Assembly (NCBI GenBank): GCA_052400685.1 | Contig: JBQTGJ010000002.1 | Reading direction: 5' to 3' (one strand) | Length of the DNA: 64,000 nt | Source: CAZHHH01 sp052400685 | Lineage (GTDB): Bacteria > Bacteroidota > Bacteroidia > Bacteroidales > Marinilabiliaceae | Shown here: one piece after another, positions 27,914 through 35,473 of the stretch | Position numbering within the stretch: the stretch's first letter is position 1 | Layout: each line of letters opens with the position of its first letter | The notes under the pieces: model-generated | Told to the model about the DNA's origin: nothing | The model's database searches: none | Seen by the model: only the letters and a program-made list of their open reading frames with translations | Program-made: the position numbers and the translations under genes

Positions 27914-29170
27914 ATGACATTTGACTCATTACAACTCATTGACCCTATATTAAAGGCCGTTCAAGAAGAAGGTTATACAACCCCAACCCCTATCCAATCC
28001 GAATCAATACCTCTTTTACTAAAAGGCTTTGACCTATTGGGATGTGCTCAAACCGGGACCGGAAAAACAGCTGCATTCGCCATCCCCATCCTACAACAAC
28101 TATACGAGAATAAAGAATATGGTCGCAAACGAAAAATCAGAAGTCTCATAGTAACACCTACACGAGAACTGGCTATTCAGATCGACGACAGCTTTAAAGC
28201 TTATGGCCGACATACCGGATTAAAAAGCACGGTAATTTTTGGCGGCGTGAATCAAAATCCGCAAGTACGAACCTTACAAGCCGGTGTTGACATTCTGGTT
28301 GCCACTCCCGGGCGACTTTTAGACCTGATGAATCAGGGTTTTATCACCCTTCGGGATATTAAATACTTTGTTCTTGACGAAGCCGATCGCATGTTAGATA
28401 TGGGTTTTATCCACGACGTGCGGAAACTCTTAGCCGTGTTACCCAAAAACCGGCAGTCACTCTTTTTCTCAGCCACCATGCCGCCTGAAATAGTAAAGCT
28501 GGCCGACAATATCCTCAAACATCCAGAGAAAGTAAGTGTAACCCCCGTCTCATCGACGGTGGATATTATTCAACAATCGGTTTACTTTGTTGACAAAGGC
28601 AACAAAACAGGCCTTCTGCTAGAAGTTCTAAAGGATAAATCCATAAAAACAGCATTGGTCTTCACCCGAACCAAACATGGGGCAGATAAAGTTGTAAGGG
28701 TACTCAACAAAAACAAAATTAAGGCAGAGGCCATCCATGGCAACAAATCGCAGAATGCGCGACAAAATGCACTCAACAATTTTAAACAACAAACCACCCG
28801 CGTTTTGGTAGCCACCGATATTGCCGCTCGCGGTATTGATGTGGACGACCTGGAATACGTCATTAATTATGAAATCCCTAACATACCTGAAACCTACGTT
28901 CACCGGATCGGCCGAACCGGGAGAGCAGGCGCCAACGGTACCGCTTTTTCGTTTTGCGATGCAACAGAAAAACCTTTTTTGAAGGACATTGAAAAACTGA
29001 TTCACAAAAAAATAGAGGTAGTCGATGGGCACCCCTACCCACTCATTGATCTCAACCCCGAACCGCCGGTAAAACAACAACGCCCATCGCGTAAATTTAC
29101 CAACGGACAAACAAAAGCAAAACCTAACAGAAGCCGAAGCGCCAACACCTCCTCATTCAAAAAAAGATAA
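27914..29170 (+). CDS. DEAD-box ATP-dependent RNA helicase (RhlE-like)
   Basis: 418 residues. Unwinds RNA duplexes, with roles in ribosome assembly, decay or cold adaptation. Q motif FDSLQLIDPILKAVQEEGY...PTPIQ, motif I AQTGTGKT, Ia PTRELAIQ, TPGRLLDL, II VLDEADRMLD, III SAT, then helicase C with ARGIDVDDLEYVINYEIP and HRIGRTGRAG. The basic, low-complexity C-terminal tail (residues ~375-418, Lys/Arg/Ser-rich) is typical of the RhlE group. Ends at a strong terminator. Confidence 0.93.
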   Translation: MTFDSLQLIDPILKAVQEEGYTTPTPIQSESIPLLLKGFDLLGCAQTGTGKTAAFAIPILQQLYENKEYGRKRKIRSLIVTPTRELAIQIDDSFKAYGRHTGLKSTVIFGGVNQNPQVRTLQAGVDILVATPGRLLDLMNQGFITLRDIKYFVLDEADRMLDMGFIHDVRKLLAVLPKNRQSLFFSATMPPEIVKLADNILKHPEKVSVTPVSSTVDIIQQSVYFVDKGNKTGLLLEVLKDKSIKTALVFTRTKHGADKVVRVLNKNKIKAEAIHGNKSQNARQNALNNFKQQTTRVLVATDIAARGIDVDDLEYVINYEIPNIPETYVHRIGRTGRAGANGTAFSFCDATEKPFLKDIEKLIHKKIEVVDGHPYPLIDLNPEPPVKQQRPSRKFTNGQTKAKPNRSRSANTSSFKKR

Positions 29171-29177
29171 CCAAATA

Positions 29178-29212
29178 AAAGCGCCGTTCCTCTTTTGGAA
29201 CGGCGCTTTACA
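29178..29212 (+). terminator. Rho-independent terminator after the helicase gene
   Basis: AAAGCGCCGTTCC (29178-29190) and GGAACGGCGCTTT (29197-29209) form a perfect 13-bp stem around TCTTTT. Confidence 0.9.
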
Positions 29213-29760
29213 CACAGGAACTGTCGGGAGGAAATGAATAATCCCGAACACAAATATCCTGTTTACTTTCCTCTTCGATGTTATCAGTATGTTACGTCTA
29301 CTTTAAATGAATCCTGCATCGGGAATTATTATTTTTGAATAAATTGCAATAGTCCAAATCTATTTGTGCTTGTCCATAAAGCCAGGAGCTTGATTCAACA
29401 AATTCAAAACTTACGCAGCTCAAAAAACAAGAGTCTCCTATTAAAAAATTTTTTTGAGGACAACCACAACTCAACAGTTTGTTTTTTACAAGCACCATTT
29501 ACAAAAAAAATGAACAAAGGAAACCAGAGGCTGCCCAATCGCTTTGTCCAGGAATAAACAGCCCCTTTTTACCACTTGCTCTTATAATACCCATTCGTTT
29601 TACCGCATAATTTAAAGCCGGTTCTTTTTCAACCAATTCCTGTGTGCAAATTAAAAACCCCGACTTAAACCCCACAACTGCAATTTTGTCAGCCAAAAAA
29701 ACCATTTTACGCCATTGTGTCACCAGTAAAATTACACTTGCGCCATAATGTCTTCTTTTT
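29210..29760. other. Gene-free stretch between helicase and hsp20
   Basis: No supported gene; minus-strand frames at 29298-29498 and 29499-29723 lack family features. Contains an inverted, degenerate palindromic element (copy H) and, at its right end, the first of the sigma-54-associated palindromes. Confidence 0.5.
29366..29500 (-). repeat. Dispersed palindromic element, copy H (inverted, degenerate)
   Basis: On the minus strand it has TGCGTAAGTTTTGAATTTG, then CTGGCTTTATGGACAAGC, matching the 3' half of copies A and D. The 5' half keeps a long A/T-rich stem (GTCCTCAAAAAAA with TTTTTTGAG). The only well-supported copy in this orientation. Confidence 0.5.
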
Positions 29761-29781
29761 TAGAGTGGTACACCCTTTGCA
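29711..29781 (+). promoter_or_regulatory. Sigma-54 promoter with paired upstream palindromes, hsp20-1
   Basis: TGGTACACCCTTTGCA at 29766-29781 is a sigma-54 site: GG and GC separated by exactly 10 bp. Upstream lie GCCATTGTGTC (29711-29721) and GCCATAATGTC (29742-29752), 31 bp apart. They have the symmetry GnCAT-n-ATGnC and are candidate activator sites. Confidence 0.8.
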
Positions 29782-29837
29782 ATACTCCTATCCGAAAACA
29801 ATAAATAAAGTTTAACTAAATATAGGAGGATAAAATT

Positions 29838-30278
29838 ATGGCACTTATGAGACATTTCAACAACCAATTGCCAACCATCAGCAACGTATTTGACGACTTT
29901 TTTGGTGGTGACATTTTCTCAGCACCTATCTTTAACGTCAAAAGTTCCGTACCATCTGTCAATGTAAAAGAAACGCAGGACGAGTACAACATTGAAATGG
30001 CCGCACCGGGATTAAACAAAAACGACTTCAAAATAGAAGTAAACAACAACGTGCTTAACATCTCTTACGAAAAAGAGGACAAACACGAAGAAAAAGAAAA
30101 CGGCTACACCCGTCAGGAATTCTGTTATTCCAATTTTAAAAGGTCATTTGCGATCCCACATAACGAGGTGGACGATTCAAAAATTGACGCTTCCTACAAA
30201 GATGGAATCCTGAAAATAATCCTTCACAAACGTGATGAAGTAAAACCGAAACCGGCAAAAATGATTGAAATTAAATAA
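29838..30278 (+). CDS. Small heat shock protein Hsp20, copy 1
   Basis: 146 residues. ATP-independent holdase that binds unfolding proteins. Alpha-crystallin domain ~35-135, opening VPSVNVKETQDEYNIEMAAPG and ending with the A-x-x-x-n-G-I/V-L motif (SYKDGILKIIL), then a C-terminal extension with a terminal IEIK (I-x-I oligomerisation motif). Preceded by AGGAGG 8 nt before the ATG, unusually strong for Bacteroidota. Tandem duplicate of the next gene, with separate sigma-54 promoter and terminator, so each is its own transcription unit. Confidence 0.95.
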   Translation: MALMRHFNNQLPTISNVFDDFFGGDIFSAPIFNVKSSVPSVNVKETQDEYNIEMAAPGLNKNDFKIEVNNNVLNISYEKEDKHEEKENGYTRQEFCYSNFKRSFAIPHNEVDDSKIDASYKDGILKIILHKRDEVKPKPAKMIEIK

Positions 30279-30310
30279 CGTTTAACCGGAAACATTTTTC
30301 TGAACATAAA

Positions 30311-30339
30311 GGAAGGCTGCCATATGCAGCCTTTTTTTG
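30311..30339 (+). terminator. Rho-independent terminator after hsp20-1
   Basis: AGGCTGC (30314-30320) and GCAGCCT (30326-30332) around CATAT, followed by T7. Confidence 0.9.
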
Positions 30340-30465
30340 TGCCCTTTCGTTGCGCATGACCAGGAAACCACCGCCTCTAAACACTTCCATTCACCCCCAA
30401 CTAAAACAACAACACAAAACAAACACCTCTACTGCATTTTTGTCAGTTACAAAAACTTTCCTTAC

Positions 30466-30536
30466 GCCATAATGTCATTATACAAACTTAAATCATGCCA
30501 TAATGTCCTCTTCCTGAGACTGGTACACCCTTTGCA
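30466..30536 (+). promoter_or_regulatory. Sigma-54 promoter with paired upstream palindromes, hsp20-2
   Basis: TGGTACACCCTTTGCA at 30521-30536, identical to the first promoter. GCCATAATGTC occurs at 30466-30476 and 30497-30507, again 31 bp apart and at the same distance from the promoter, while the intervening bases differ from the first copy. Confidence 0.82.
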
Positions 30537-30592
30537 ATACTCCTATCCAAAAACAATAAATAAAGTTTAACTAAATATAGGAGGATAAAATT

Positions 30593-31033
30593 ATGGCACT
30601 TATGAGACATTTCAACAATCAATTGCCGACTATCAGCAACGTATTTGATGACTTTTTTGGTGGAGACATTTTCTCAGCACCTATCTTTAACGGCAAAAGC
30701 TCCGTACCATCTGTTAATGTAAAAGAGACAGAAGACGAATACAACATTGAGGTAGCTGCACCAGGTTTAAACAAGGACGACTTCAAAGTAGAAGTACACA
30801 ACAATGTTCTTAACATCTCATACGAAAAAGAGGCCAAACGCGAAGACAAAGAAGACGGCTATACCCGTCAGGAGTTCTGTTATTCCAATTTTAAAAGGTC
30901 ATTTGCTATTCCACGTAACGAGGTGGACGATTCAAAAATTGACGCTTCTTACAAAGATGGAATCCTGAAAATAATTCTTCACAAACGTGAAGAAGTAAAA
31001 CCAAAACCGGCCAGAATGATTGAAATTAAATAA
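30593..31033 (+). CDS. Small heat shock protein Hsp20, copy 2
   Basis: 146 residues, differing from copy 1 at only about a dozen positions (for example HNNVLNISYEKEAKRED instead of the N-N-N version). Same alpha-crystallin domain, same terminal IEIK. The ~55 bp before the ATG, including AGGAGG, are nearly identical to those of copy 1. Followed by its own terminator. Confidence 0.95.
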   Translation: MALMRHFNNQLPTISNVFDDFFGGDIFSAPIFNGKSSVPSVNVKETEDEYNIEVAAPGLNKDDFKVEVHNNVLNISYEKEAKREDKEDGYTRQEFCYSNFKRSFAIPRNEVDDSKIDASYKDGILKIILHKREEVKPKPARMIEIK

Positions 31034-31065
31034 CGTTTAACCGGAAACGCTAAAACCAAATAAAC

Positions 31066-31094
31066 AGAGGCTGCCACGTGCAGCCTTTGTTTTA
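31066..31094 (+). terminator. Terminator after hsp20-2
   Basis: AGGCTGC (31068-31074), CACGT loop, GCAGCCT (31080-31086), then TTGTTTT. Same design as after copy 1; lies between convergent hsp20-2 and the MATE gene. Confidence 0.85.
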
Positions 31095-31100
31095 CCCTTT

Positions 31101-32393
31101 CTATACTTTGTTTATACGTGCGTACAAAATGGTAAGCGATAAACCCCGGGCAGCCATAAAAAGCAACATCCCGATCCAAATAGCATGATTTCCTACATAC
31201 GGATACAAACCATAATAGGGAAAGAAGAAAAAAAACAAAGCAGCAATCACCACCGAATTTCGCATCGCTTTTGAAGCTGTGATACCAATAAATACGCCAT
31301 CCCAAATATAAGATGCAAAACTCACCAACGGAATTAGCGTCACCCATATCAAATACTCACGTCCTTTTTCAACAACTTCGGGCTGATCGGTAAACACCTT
31401 TAACAAACGGCTACCCATCAAAGCATAAACCAACGTAAACAGCAACGCAAAAGACAGTCCCCATAACATCAACCGGCGAACCACCATCGCCAATCCTTTC
31501 CAATTGTCACCACCAAAAAAGCGGCCCACCAAAGCCTCCCCGGAATAAGCAAAACCATCCAAAAAATATGAAAACAAAAATAAATACTGCAACAAGGCAC
31601 TGTTGACTGCCAATGTCACATCGCCAATACCGGCCGATTTAGATGTAAAAAATGTAAACACTGCGATAATCGACATCGTGCGGATAAAAATATCACCACT
31701 AACATTAAGAAAACGATTCATCTGTGCCATTAAAGGCTGAATATGGCTCGTAAATAAAGGAACCATACCTCGATACCGGTTAAAAAACAAGATAACAGCC
31801 AGAAACAGCCCTGTATATTGACCAATTACAGATCCTAAGGCCACGCCACGTGCCTGCATTCCAATATAATCGACTAAAATAAAACTGAAAATAACGTTAA
31901 CCACATTAACTGTAATCGCAATTATCATCGGATAAATGGCATTTTGCATTCCCAAAAACCAGCCATAAAAAACCATCAACAAAATGGCCGCCGGCGCAGC
32001 CCATATTCTGACAAAATAATATTCACGGGCAATCACTTTCACGTCACTGCTCCCTTCGAGCAACCAAAAGCTAAAGTCAGCCAAAGGAATTTGAATCAGC
32101 AATAACAATCCCCCGCCCACGGCTGCCAGTAATAGTCCTCGCTGCAGCACCAAAGCCATTTCACTCTTATTATTACTGCCATACGATTGCGCAGCCAATC
32201 CACTGATGCTCATTCGTAAAAAAGCAAAGCCCCAATACACAAAATTAAAAATCACAGCCCCCAAAGCTACTGCCCCCATATAATGCACCGAGTCCTGATG
32301 CCCCATCAGATACATATCAACCATTCCCAACAATGGCACCGTCAGATTGGTAAGAATATTTGGCAAAGCCAACCGAATTATTTGTCTGTTCAT
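31101..32393 (-). CDS. MATE-family multidrug exporter (DinF-like)
   Basis: 430 residues from the ATG at 32393; an upstream in-frame ATG adds 18 residues that do not resemble the family. About 12 transmembrane helices. The N terminus MNRQIIRLALPNILTNLTVP and GMVDMYLMGHQ are typical of the DinF-like MATE branch, which exports cationic compounds with Na+ or H+ antiport. Substrate unknown. Convergent with hsp20-2. Confidence 0.9.
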   Translation of the reverse strand: MNRQIIRLALPNILTNLTVPLLGMVDMYLMGHQDSVHYMGAVALGAVIFNFVYWGFAFLRMSISGLAAQSYGSNNKSEMALVLQRGLLLAAVGGGLLLLIQIPLADFSFWLLEGSSDVKVIAREYYFVRIWAAPAAILLMVFYGWFLGMQNAIYPMIIAITVNVVNVIFSFILVDYIGMQARGVALGSVIGQYTGLFLAVILFFNRYRGMVPLFTSHIQPLMAQMNRFLNVSGDIFIRTMSIIAVFTFFTSKSAGIGDVTLAVNSALLQYLFLFSYFLDGFAYSGEALVGRFFGGDNWKGLAMVVRRLMLWGLSFALLFTLVYALMGSRLLKVFTDQPEVVEKGREYLIWVTLIPLVSFASYIWDGVFIGITASKAMRNSVVIAALFFFFFPYYGLYPYVGNHAIWIGMLLFMAARGLSLTILYARINKV

Positions 32394-32536
32394 GTCCGTA
32401 AAAATAGTGGTTTTTATCAAATCAGTTTGAACATTATTCACTAGCAACTGTTTTCACTATATTAAATCAGTCTAAATAACAAGAGATTGATTTATGATTA
32501 ACAAATTCATTTAAAAATTTTAAAACAAGTAATATT

Positions 32537-33133
32537 ATGGCTTTCGAACTACCAAAACTCGATTACGCATACAATGCGTTGGAGCCGAACATTGATGCGG
32601 CAACAATGGAAATTCATCACACCAAACACCATGCTGCGTACACCAACAATCTGAATGCAGCACTTGAAGGCACTTCAGGCGCCAATGAAACCATTGAAAA
32701 CATTTTAGCCAACATCTCAAAATACAGCATGGCTGTAAGGAATAACGGCGGTGGTTTTTATAACCACAGTCTATTCTGGAAAGTAATTGGCCCAAACGGG
32801 ACCGGTACCCCCAGCGGTAAATTACTGAATGCCATAGTCAAAGACTTTGGCTCTTTTGAAGCCTTCAAAGAACAATTTGCGAAAGCTGCTGCCACCCGAT
32901 TCGGATCTGGCTGGGCCTGGCTGGTAAAGTTACCCGACGGGAAATTAGTGGTAACATCAACCCCCAACCAGGACAATCCGTTAATGGATACCGCAGAAGT
33001 AAAAGGAACCCCTATTTTGGGTCTCGACGTATGGGAACATGCCTACTATTTAAAATATCAAAACAGGCGGCCTGAATACATTCAGGCATTCTGGAATGTT
33101 GTAAACTGGCAGGCAGTAGCCGACAAATTTTAA
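32537..33133 (+). CDS. sodA: Superoxide dismutase, Mn-type signature
   Basis: 198 residues, cytosolic (no signal peptide). Dismutates superoxide. Metal ligands: His in EIHHTKHH, His in GGGFYNHSLFW, and Asp/His in LDVWEHAYYL. The residue before the second ligand is Gly-rich (GGGFYNH) and the second-shell Gln is supplied by STPNQDNPL, the arrangement of Mn enzymes. Metal use cannot be proven from sequence, and cambialistic enzymes are common in Bacteroidota. Confidence 0.92.
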   Translation: MAFELPKLDYAYNALEPNIDAATMEIHHTKHHAAYTNNLNAALEGTSGANETIENILANISKYSMAVRNNGGGFYNHSLFWKVIGPNGTGTPSGKLLNAIVKDFGSFEAFKEQFAKAAATRFGSGWAWLVKLPDGKLVVTSTPNQDNPLMDTAEVKGTPILGLDVWEHAYYLKYQNRRPEYIQAFWNVVNWQAVADKF

Positions 33134-33135
33134 TT

Positions 33136-33265
33136 AGTGCCTGAAAGAATAATACAAATTCTGCGTCACGCTTGTCCGAAAAATGATCATTTACGGGAGT
33201 AAACTCACATTATTCGGACTTCGCAAGCTCTGAATTTGAACATTTTTTATCAAGCACTTAACTTT
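33136..33265 (+). repeat. Dispersed palindromic element, copy G
   Basis: Retains TTCTGCGTCACGCTTGTCCG, GATCATTTAC, AGTAAAC and CGGACTTCGCAAGC. The stem base GTCAT/ATGAC of copy A is replaced by GTCCG/CGGAC, a compensatory change preserving pairing. Begins right after the sodA stop. Confidence 0.75.
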
Positions 33266-33327
33266 TCACTGCTAAAAATTAAATGTAACGTCCAAATAGT
33301 TTGATTTTTTTGATTGTTTGAGTTTAA

Positions 33328-33357
33328 ACGCCTCTGTTTCAGCAGAGGCGTTTTTTT
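33328..33357 (+). terminator. Rho-independent terminator between the two sod genes
   Basis: ACGCCTCTG (33328-33336) and CAGAGGCGT (33343-33351) with loop TTTCAG, then a T-run. Separates the transcripts of the two dismutase genes. Confidence 0.9.
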
Positions 33358-33428
33358 ATTCTCATCAAACGCCAATTAAGCGATCTCCACGCTAAAAAAT
33401 AACTCATATCACACTTGATTAAACCCGC

Positions 33429-33436
33429 TATTTTTG
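33429..33436 (+). promoter_or_regulatory. Probable -7 box upstream of the Fe-type sod
   Basis: TATTTTTG (TAnnTTTG consensus) 46 bp before the ATG at 33482. No clear -33 box. Confidence 0.4.
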
Positions 33437-33481
33437 GTTAAATTTGTTAGAAACATTCGTTTAATTAAAAATTATACAGCC

Positions 33482-34063
33482 ATGACATTTAAATTACCGG
33501 AACTACCCTATGCATTAGATGCATTAGAGCCCAACATTTCAAAAAAAACACTGGAATTTCATTACGGCAAACACCATCAGGCTTATGTCAATAATCTGAA
33601 CAATCTGGTTCCCGGAACCGAGTTTGAGAATGCGGATCTGGAAACGATTATAAAAAAAGCAGATGGCGGTATTTTTAATAATGGCGCACAAGTATGGAAT
33701 CACACCTTCTATTTTCACGCGTTCTCACCCAAAGGAGGAGGCACGGCTAAGGGAGAACTGGCAAAAGCTATTGATAAAACCTTTGGATCATTTGAAAAAT
33801 TTAAAGCCGATTTTACTCAGGCAGCAGCAACGCTATTCGGTTCCGGATGGGCCTGGCTCGTCAAAAAAACCGATGGCTCGCTTGAAATCGTAAAAGAAAG
33901 CAATGCCGGAAATCCAATACGCAATGGATTAACCCCCATTCTGACCTGTGATGTTTGGGAACATGCTTATTATCTGGACTGCCAAAACCGACGACCAGAC
34001 TATCTTCAAAACTTTTGGAATGTCGTTGATTGGGATATCGTAGGCAGCCGTTACTCAAAATAA
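33482..34063 (+). CDS. sodB: Superoxide dismutase, Fe-type signature
   Basis: 193 residues from ATG at 33482 (MTFKLPELPYALDALEPN); the frame opens 16 codons earlier without family sequence. Ligands: His in LEFHYGKHH, GAQVWNHTFYF, and CDVWEHAYYL. Here the second-shell Gln is in GAQVWNH, and the Mn-type Gln position is replaced by SNAGNPI, the Fe-enzyme pattern. It complements the Mn-type enzyme encoded 350 bp upstream under a separate promoter. Confidence 0.93.
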   Translation: MTFKLPELPYALDALEPNISKKTLEFHYGKHHQAYVNNLNNLVPGTEFENADLETIIKKADGGIFNNGAQVWNHTFYFHAFSPKGGGTAKGELAKAIDKTFGSFEKFKADFTQAAATLFGSGWAWLVKKTDGSLEIVKESNAGNPIRNGLTPILTCDVWEHAYYLDCQNRRPDYLQNFWNVVDWDIVGSRYSK

Positions 34064-34135
34064 GCTTAAAAACAACATCCGCGCCGGCACAATCATCCGG
34101 CTAACATAAAAACGAATCATATAAAACAAGCTTTA

Positions 34136-34172
34136 GCAAAGACGTTAAATCAAATAGAGATAACGTCTTTGC
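34136..34172. other. Strong hairpin without T-tract
   Basis: GCAAAGACGTTA (34136-34147) and TAACGTCTTTGC (34161-34172), perfect 12-bp stem, 13-nt loop. No T-run follows on either strand. It lies between the sodB stop and a four-copy leader-element array, and may end transcripts from either side. Confidence 0.6.
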
Positions 34173-34181
34173 AATATGATT

Positions 34182-34229
34182 CTACCACCAACATTCCATT
34201 ACGCCATTCAGTAAAAAATAAAATTTCAT
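34182..34229 (-). other. Fifteen-codon ORF after the leader-element array
   Basis: On the minus strand, MKFYFLLNGVMECWW begins 22 bp beyond the last array element, exactly where the other family-2 elements place the start of an exported-protein gene. It may be the remnant of a truncated signal peptide or a real tiny peptide. Speculative. Confidence 0.3.
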
Positions 34230-34250
34230 ATGATTATATTTTGTTTTTTA

Positions 34251-34321
34251 AGGTCATATGGAACTCGCCAGGATAATCATACTTCTGTGTGTGAATCAAT
34301 TCCCATGGCTCGTTTCATATG
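34251..34321 (-). repeat. Structured leader element, family 2, copy 1 (array)
   Basis: Minus strand: CATATGAAACGAGCC, inner GGAATTGATTC hairpin, CACACAGAAGTATGATTAT, then GGCGAGTTCCATATGACC. Contains the 13-codon frame MKRAMGIDSHTEV (34318-34277). Confidence 0.8.
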
Positions 34322-34340
34322 ATTAAATTTATCTTTCAAT

Positions 34341-34421
34341 GGTCATATGGAACTCTCGATGAATTTTAATCATTCTACTGTGTGTATTTTAGAATGCTAA
34401 AATTCATGTTCGTTTCATATG
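34341..34421 (-). repeat. Structured leader element, family 2, copy 2 (array)
   Basis: Same outer arms CATATGAAACGA and GAGTTCCATATGACC. The interior differs but forms TTTTAGCATTCTAAAA and ATGAATTTT/AAAATTCAT stems. The peptide frame is cut to MKRT. Confidence 0.75.
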
Positions 34422-34442
34422 TTTATAATTTGTTTTTCAGTT

Positions 34443-34511
34443 GCCATATGGAACTCGCCGGGATAATCATGCTTCTGTGTGTGAATCCATTCCCATGGCT
34501 CGTTTCATATG
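34443..34511 (-). repeat. Structured leader element, family 2, copy 3 (array)
   Basis: Nearly identical to copy 1. Encodes MKRAMGMDSHTEA (34508-34467). Confidence 0.8.
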
Positions 34512-34530
34512 ATTAAATTAAATTTTGAAA

Positions 34531-34600
34531 GGCCATATGGAACTCGCCGGAATAATCATTCACCTGTGTGAGAGATTACTCTCATGCTCGTTTCATATAT
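34531..34600 (-). repeat. Structured leader element, family 2, copy 4 (array)
   Basis: Outer arms as in the other copies, with inner hairpin GAGAGTAATCTCTC and CACACAGGTGAATGATTAT. Closest to copy 5 at 13058. The ATG frame gives MKRA then stop. Confidence 0.8.
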
Positions 34601-34657
34601 CAACCTGAAGCAGTACTTCACAGCCCAATCAATCTTACTCTAAATCATAAATTATCT

Positions 34658-35233
34658 ATGAGCACACTAAAAGATCTTATAAAAAAAAGTCGAAGCTATC
34701 GTCGTTTTTACGAAAACGAGCCAGTCAGCAGTGCAACACTCAAAGAACTGATTGATCTGGCACGTTTATCACCATCGGCCCGTAACGCACAAACAATCAA
34801 ATACATCATTTCCAACACGCCTGAACGAAATTATTTAATATTTCAGCACCTTGCGTGGGCAGGCTACTTGCACGACTGGCAGGGTCCGGAAAAAGGAGAA
34901 CGGCCATCAGCCTACCTCATAATGGTTAACGACACCCGAATTTCCGACAACTATTTCTGTGATGAAGGTATCGCAGCCCAAAGCATCCTGCTGGGAGCCA
35001 CCGAAATAGGCCTTGGAGGTTGCATCATAGGGTCGGTGGAAAGAATGGCGCTTCAAAAAGCCCTCAACATTCCTCCATACTTTAAAATCATACAGGTCAT
35101 AGCCATCGGAAAACCAAAAGAAACGGTTATAATTGAAGAAACCGTAAATGGTAAAATAAAATATTACAGGGATGAAAAAGGAAATCACCACGTCCCCAAA
35201 CGACCATTAAATGAAATTATCTTATCCCTGTAA
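34658..35233 (+). CDS. Nitroreductase-family protein
   Basis: 191 residues from ATG at 34658; the earlier in-frame ATG at 34568 lies inside the repeat array. FMN-dependent NAD(P)H oxidoreductase fold: SRSYRRFYENEPV (N-terminal FMN contact), LARLSPSARNAQTIKY, and GLGGCIIGSVERMALQKAL followed by VIAIGKPKE. Such enzymes reduce nitroaromatics, quinones or flavins; the natural substrate is unknown. Directly downstream of the four-copy array but on the opposite strand from it. Confidence 0.85.
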   Translation: MSTLKDLIKKSRSYRRFYENEPVSSATLKELIDLARLSPSARNAQTIKYIISNTPERNYLIFQHLAWAGYLHDWQGPEKGERPSAYLIMVNDTRISDNYFCDEGIAAQSILLGATEIGLGGCIIGSVERMALQKALNIPPYFKIIQVIAIGKPKETVIIEETVNGKIKYYRDEKGNHHVPKRPLNEIILSL

Positions 35234-35238
35234 ACAAA

Positions 35239-35275
35239 ACGGGCCTTACAAAAACAGTAAGGCCCGTTCTGTTTA
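35239..35275 (+). terminator. Terminator after the nitroreductase gene
   Basis: ACGGGCCTTAC and GTAAGGCCCGT form a perfect 11-bp stem with loop AAAAACA, followed by a weak T-tract (TCTGTTT). Confidence 0.75.
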
Positions 35276-35351
35276 TCGACAAAAAGTCCAGAAACCCAAC
35301 TGATCAACCAATATTTATTGAGAAAAAACCAGATAAATTACCATAAAACTC

Positions 35352-35359
35352 TATTTTTG
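35352..35359 (+). promoter_or_regulatory. Possible -7 box upstream of folE
   Basis: TATTTTTG matches TAnnTTTG but lies 115 bp before the start codon, implying a leader of about 105 nt. No -33 partner seen. Confidence 0.3.
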
Positions 35360-35473
35360 TCTGAATCATCAACCATCTCATGTAATTTATTGTTATAAAT
35401 AAACGATTTGTCAATTGCTGGCAATCGTCATGATTTCAGTCGCCCGGAAGGGGTGTTATTAAAAATATAAAAA

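Noticed and set aside
27667..27924. 85-codon frame starting TTG before the helicase gene
   Set aside because: No protein-like composition and it overlaps the helicase start; treated as leader.
29499..29723. 74-codon minus-strand frame
   Set aside because: No recognised motif, and it partly overlaps repeat remnants and the hsp20 upstream region.
29785..29826. CTCCTAT pairing with ATAGGAG over the hsp20 ribosome site, as a possible RNA thermometer
   Set aside because: With canonical sigma-54 spacing the transcript starts near 29792, so the CTCCTAT half would not be in the RNA.
34251..34600. CRISPR array
   Set aside because: Repeats are ~70 bp, diverged and internally palindromic, with AT-rich ~20-30-bp spacers that are similar to each other; no cas genes.
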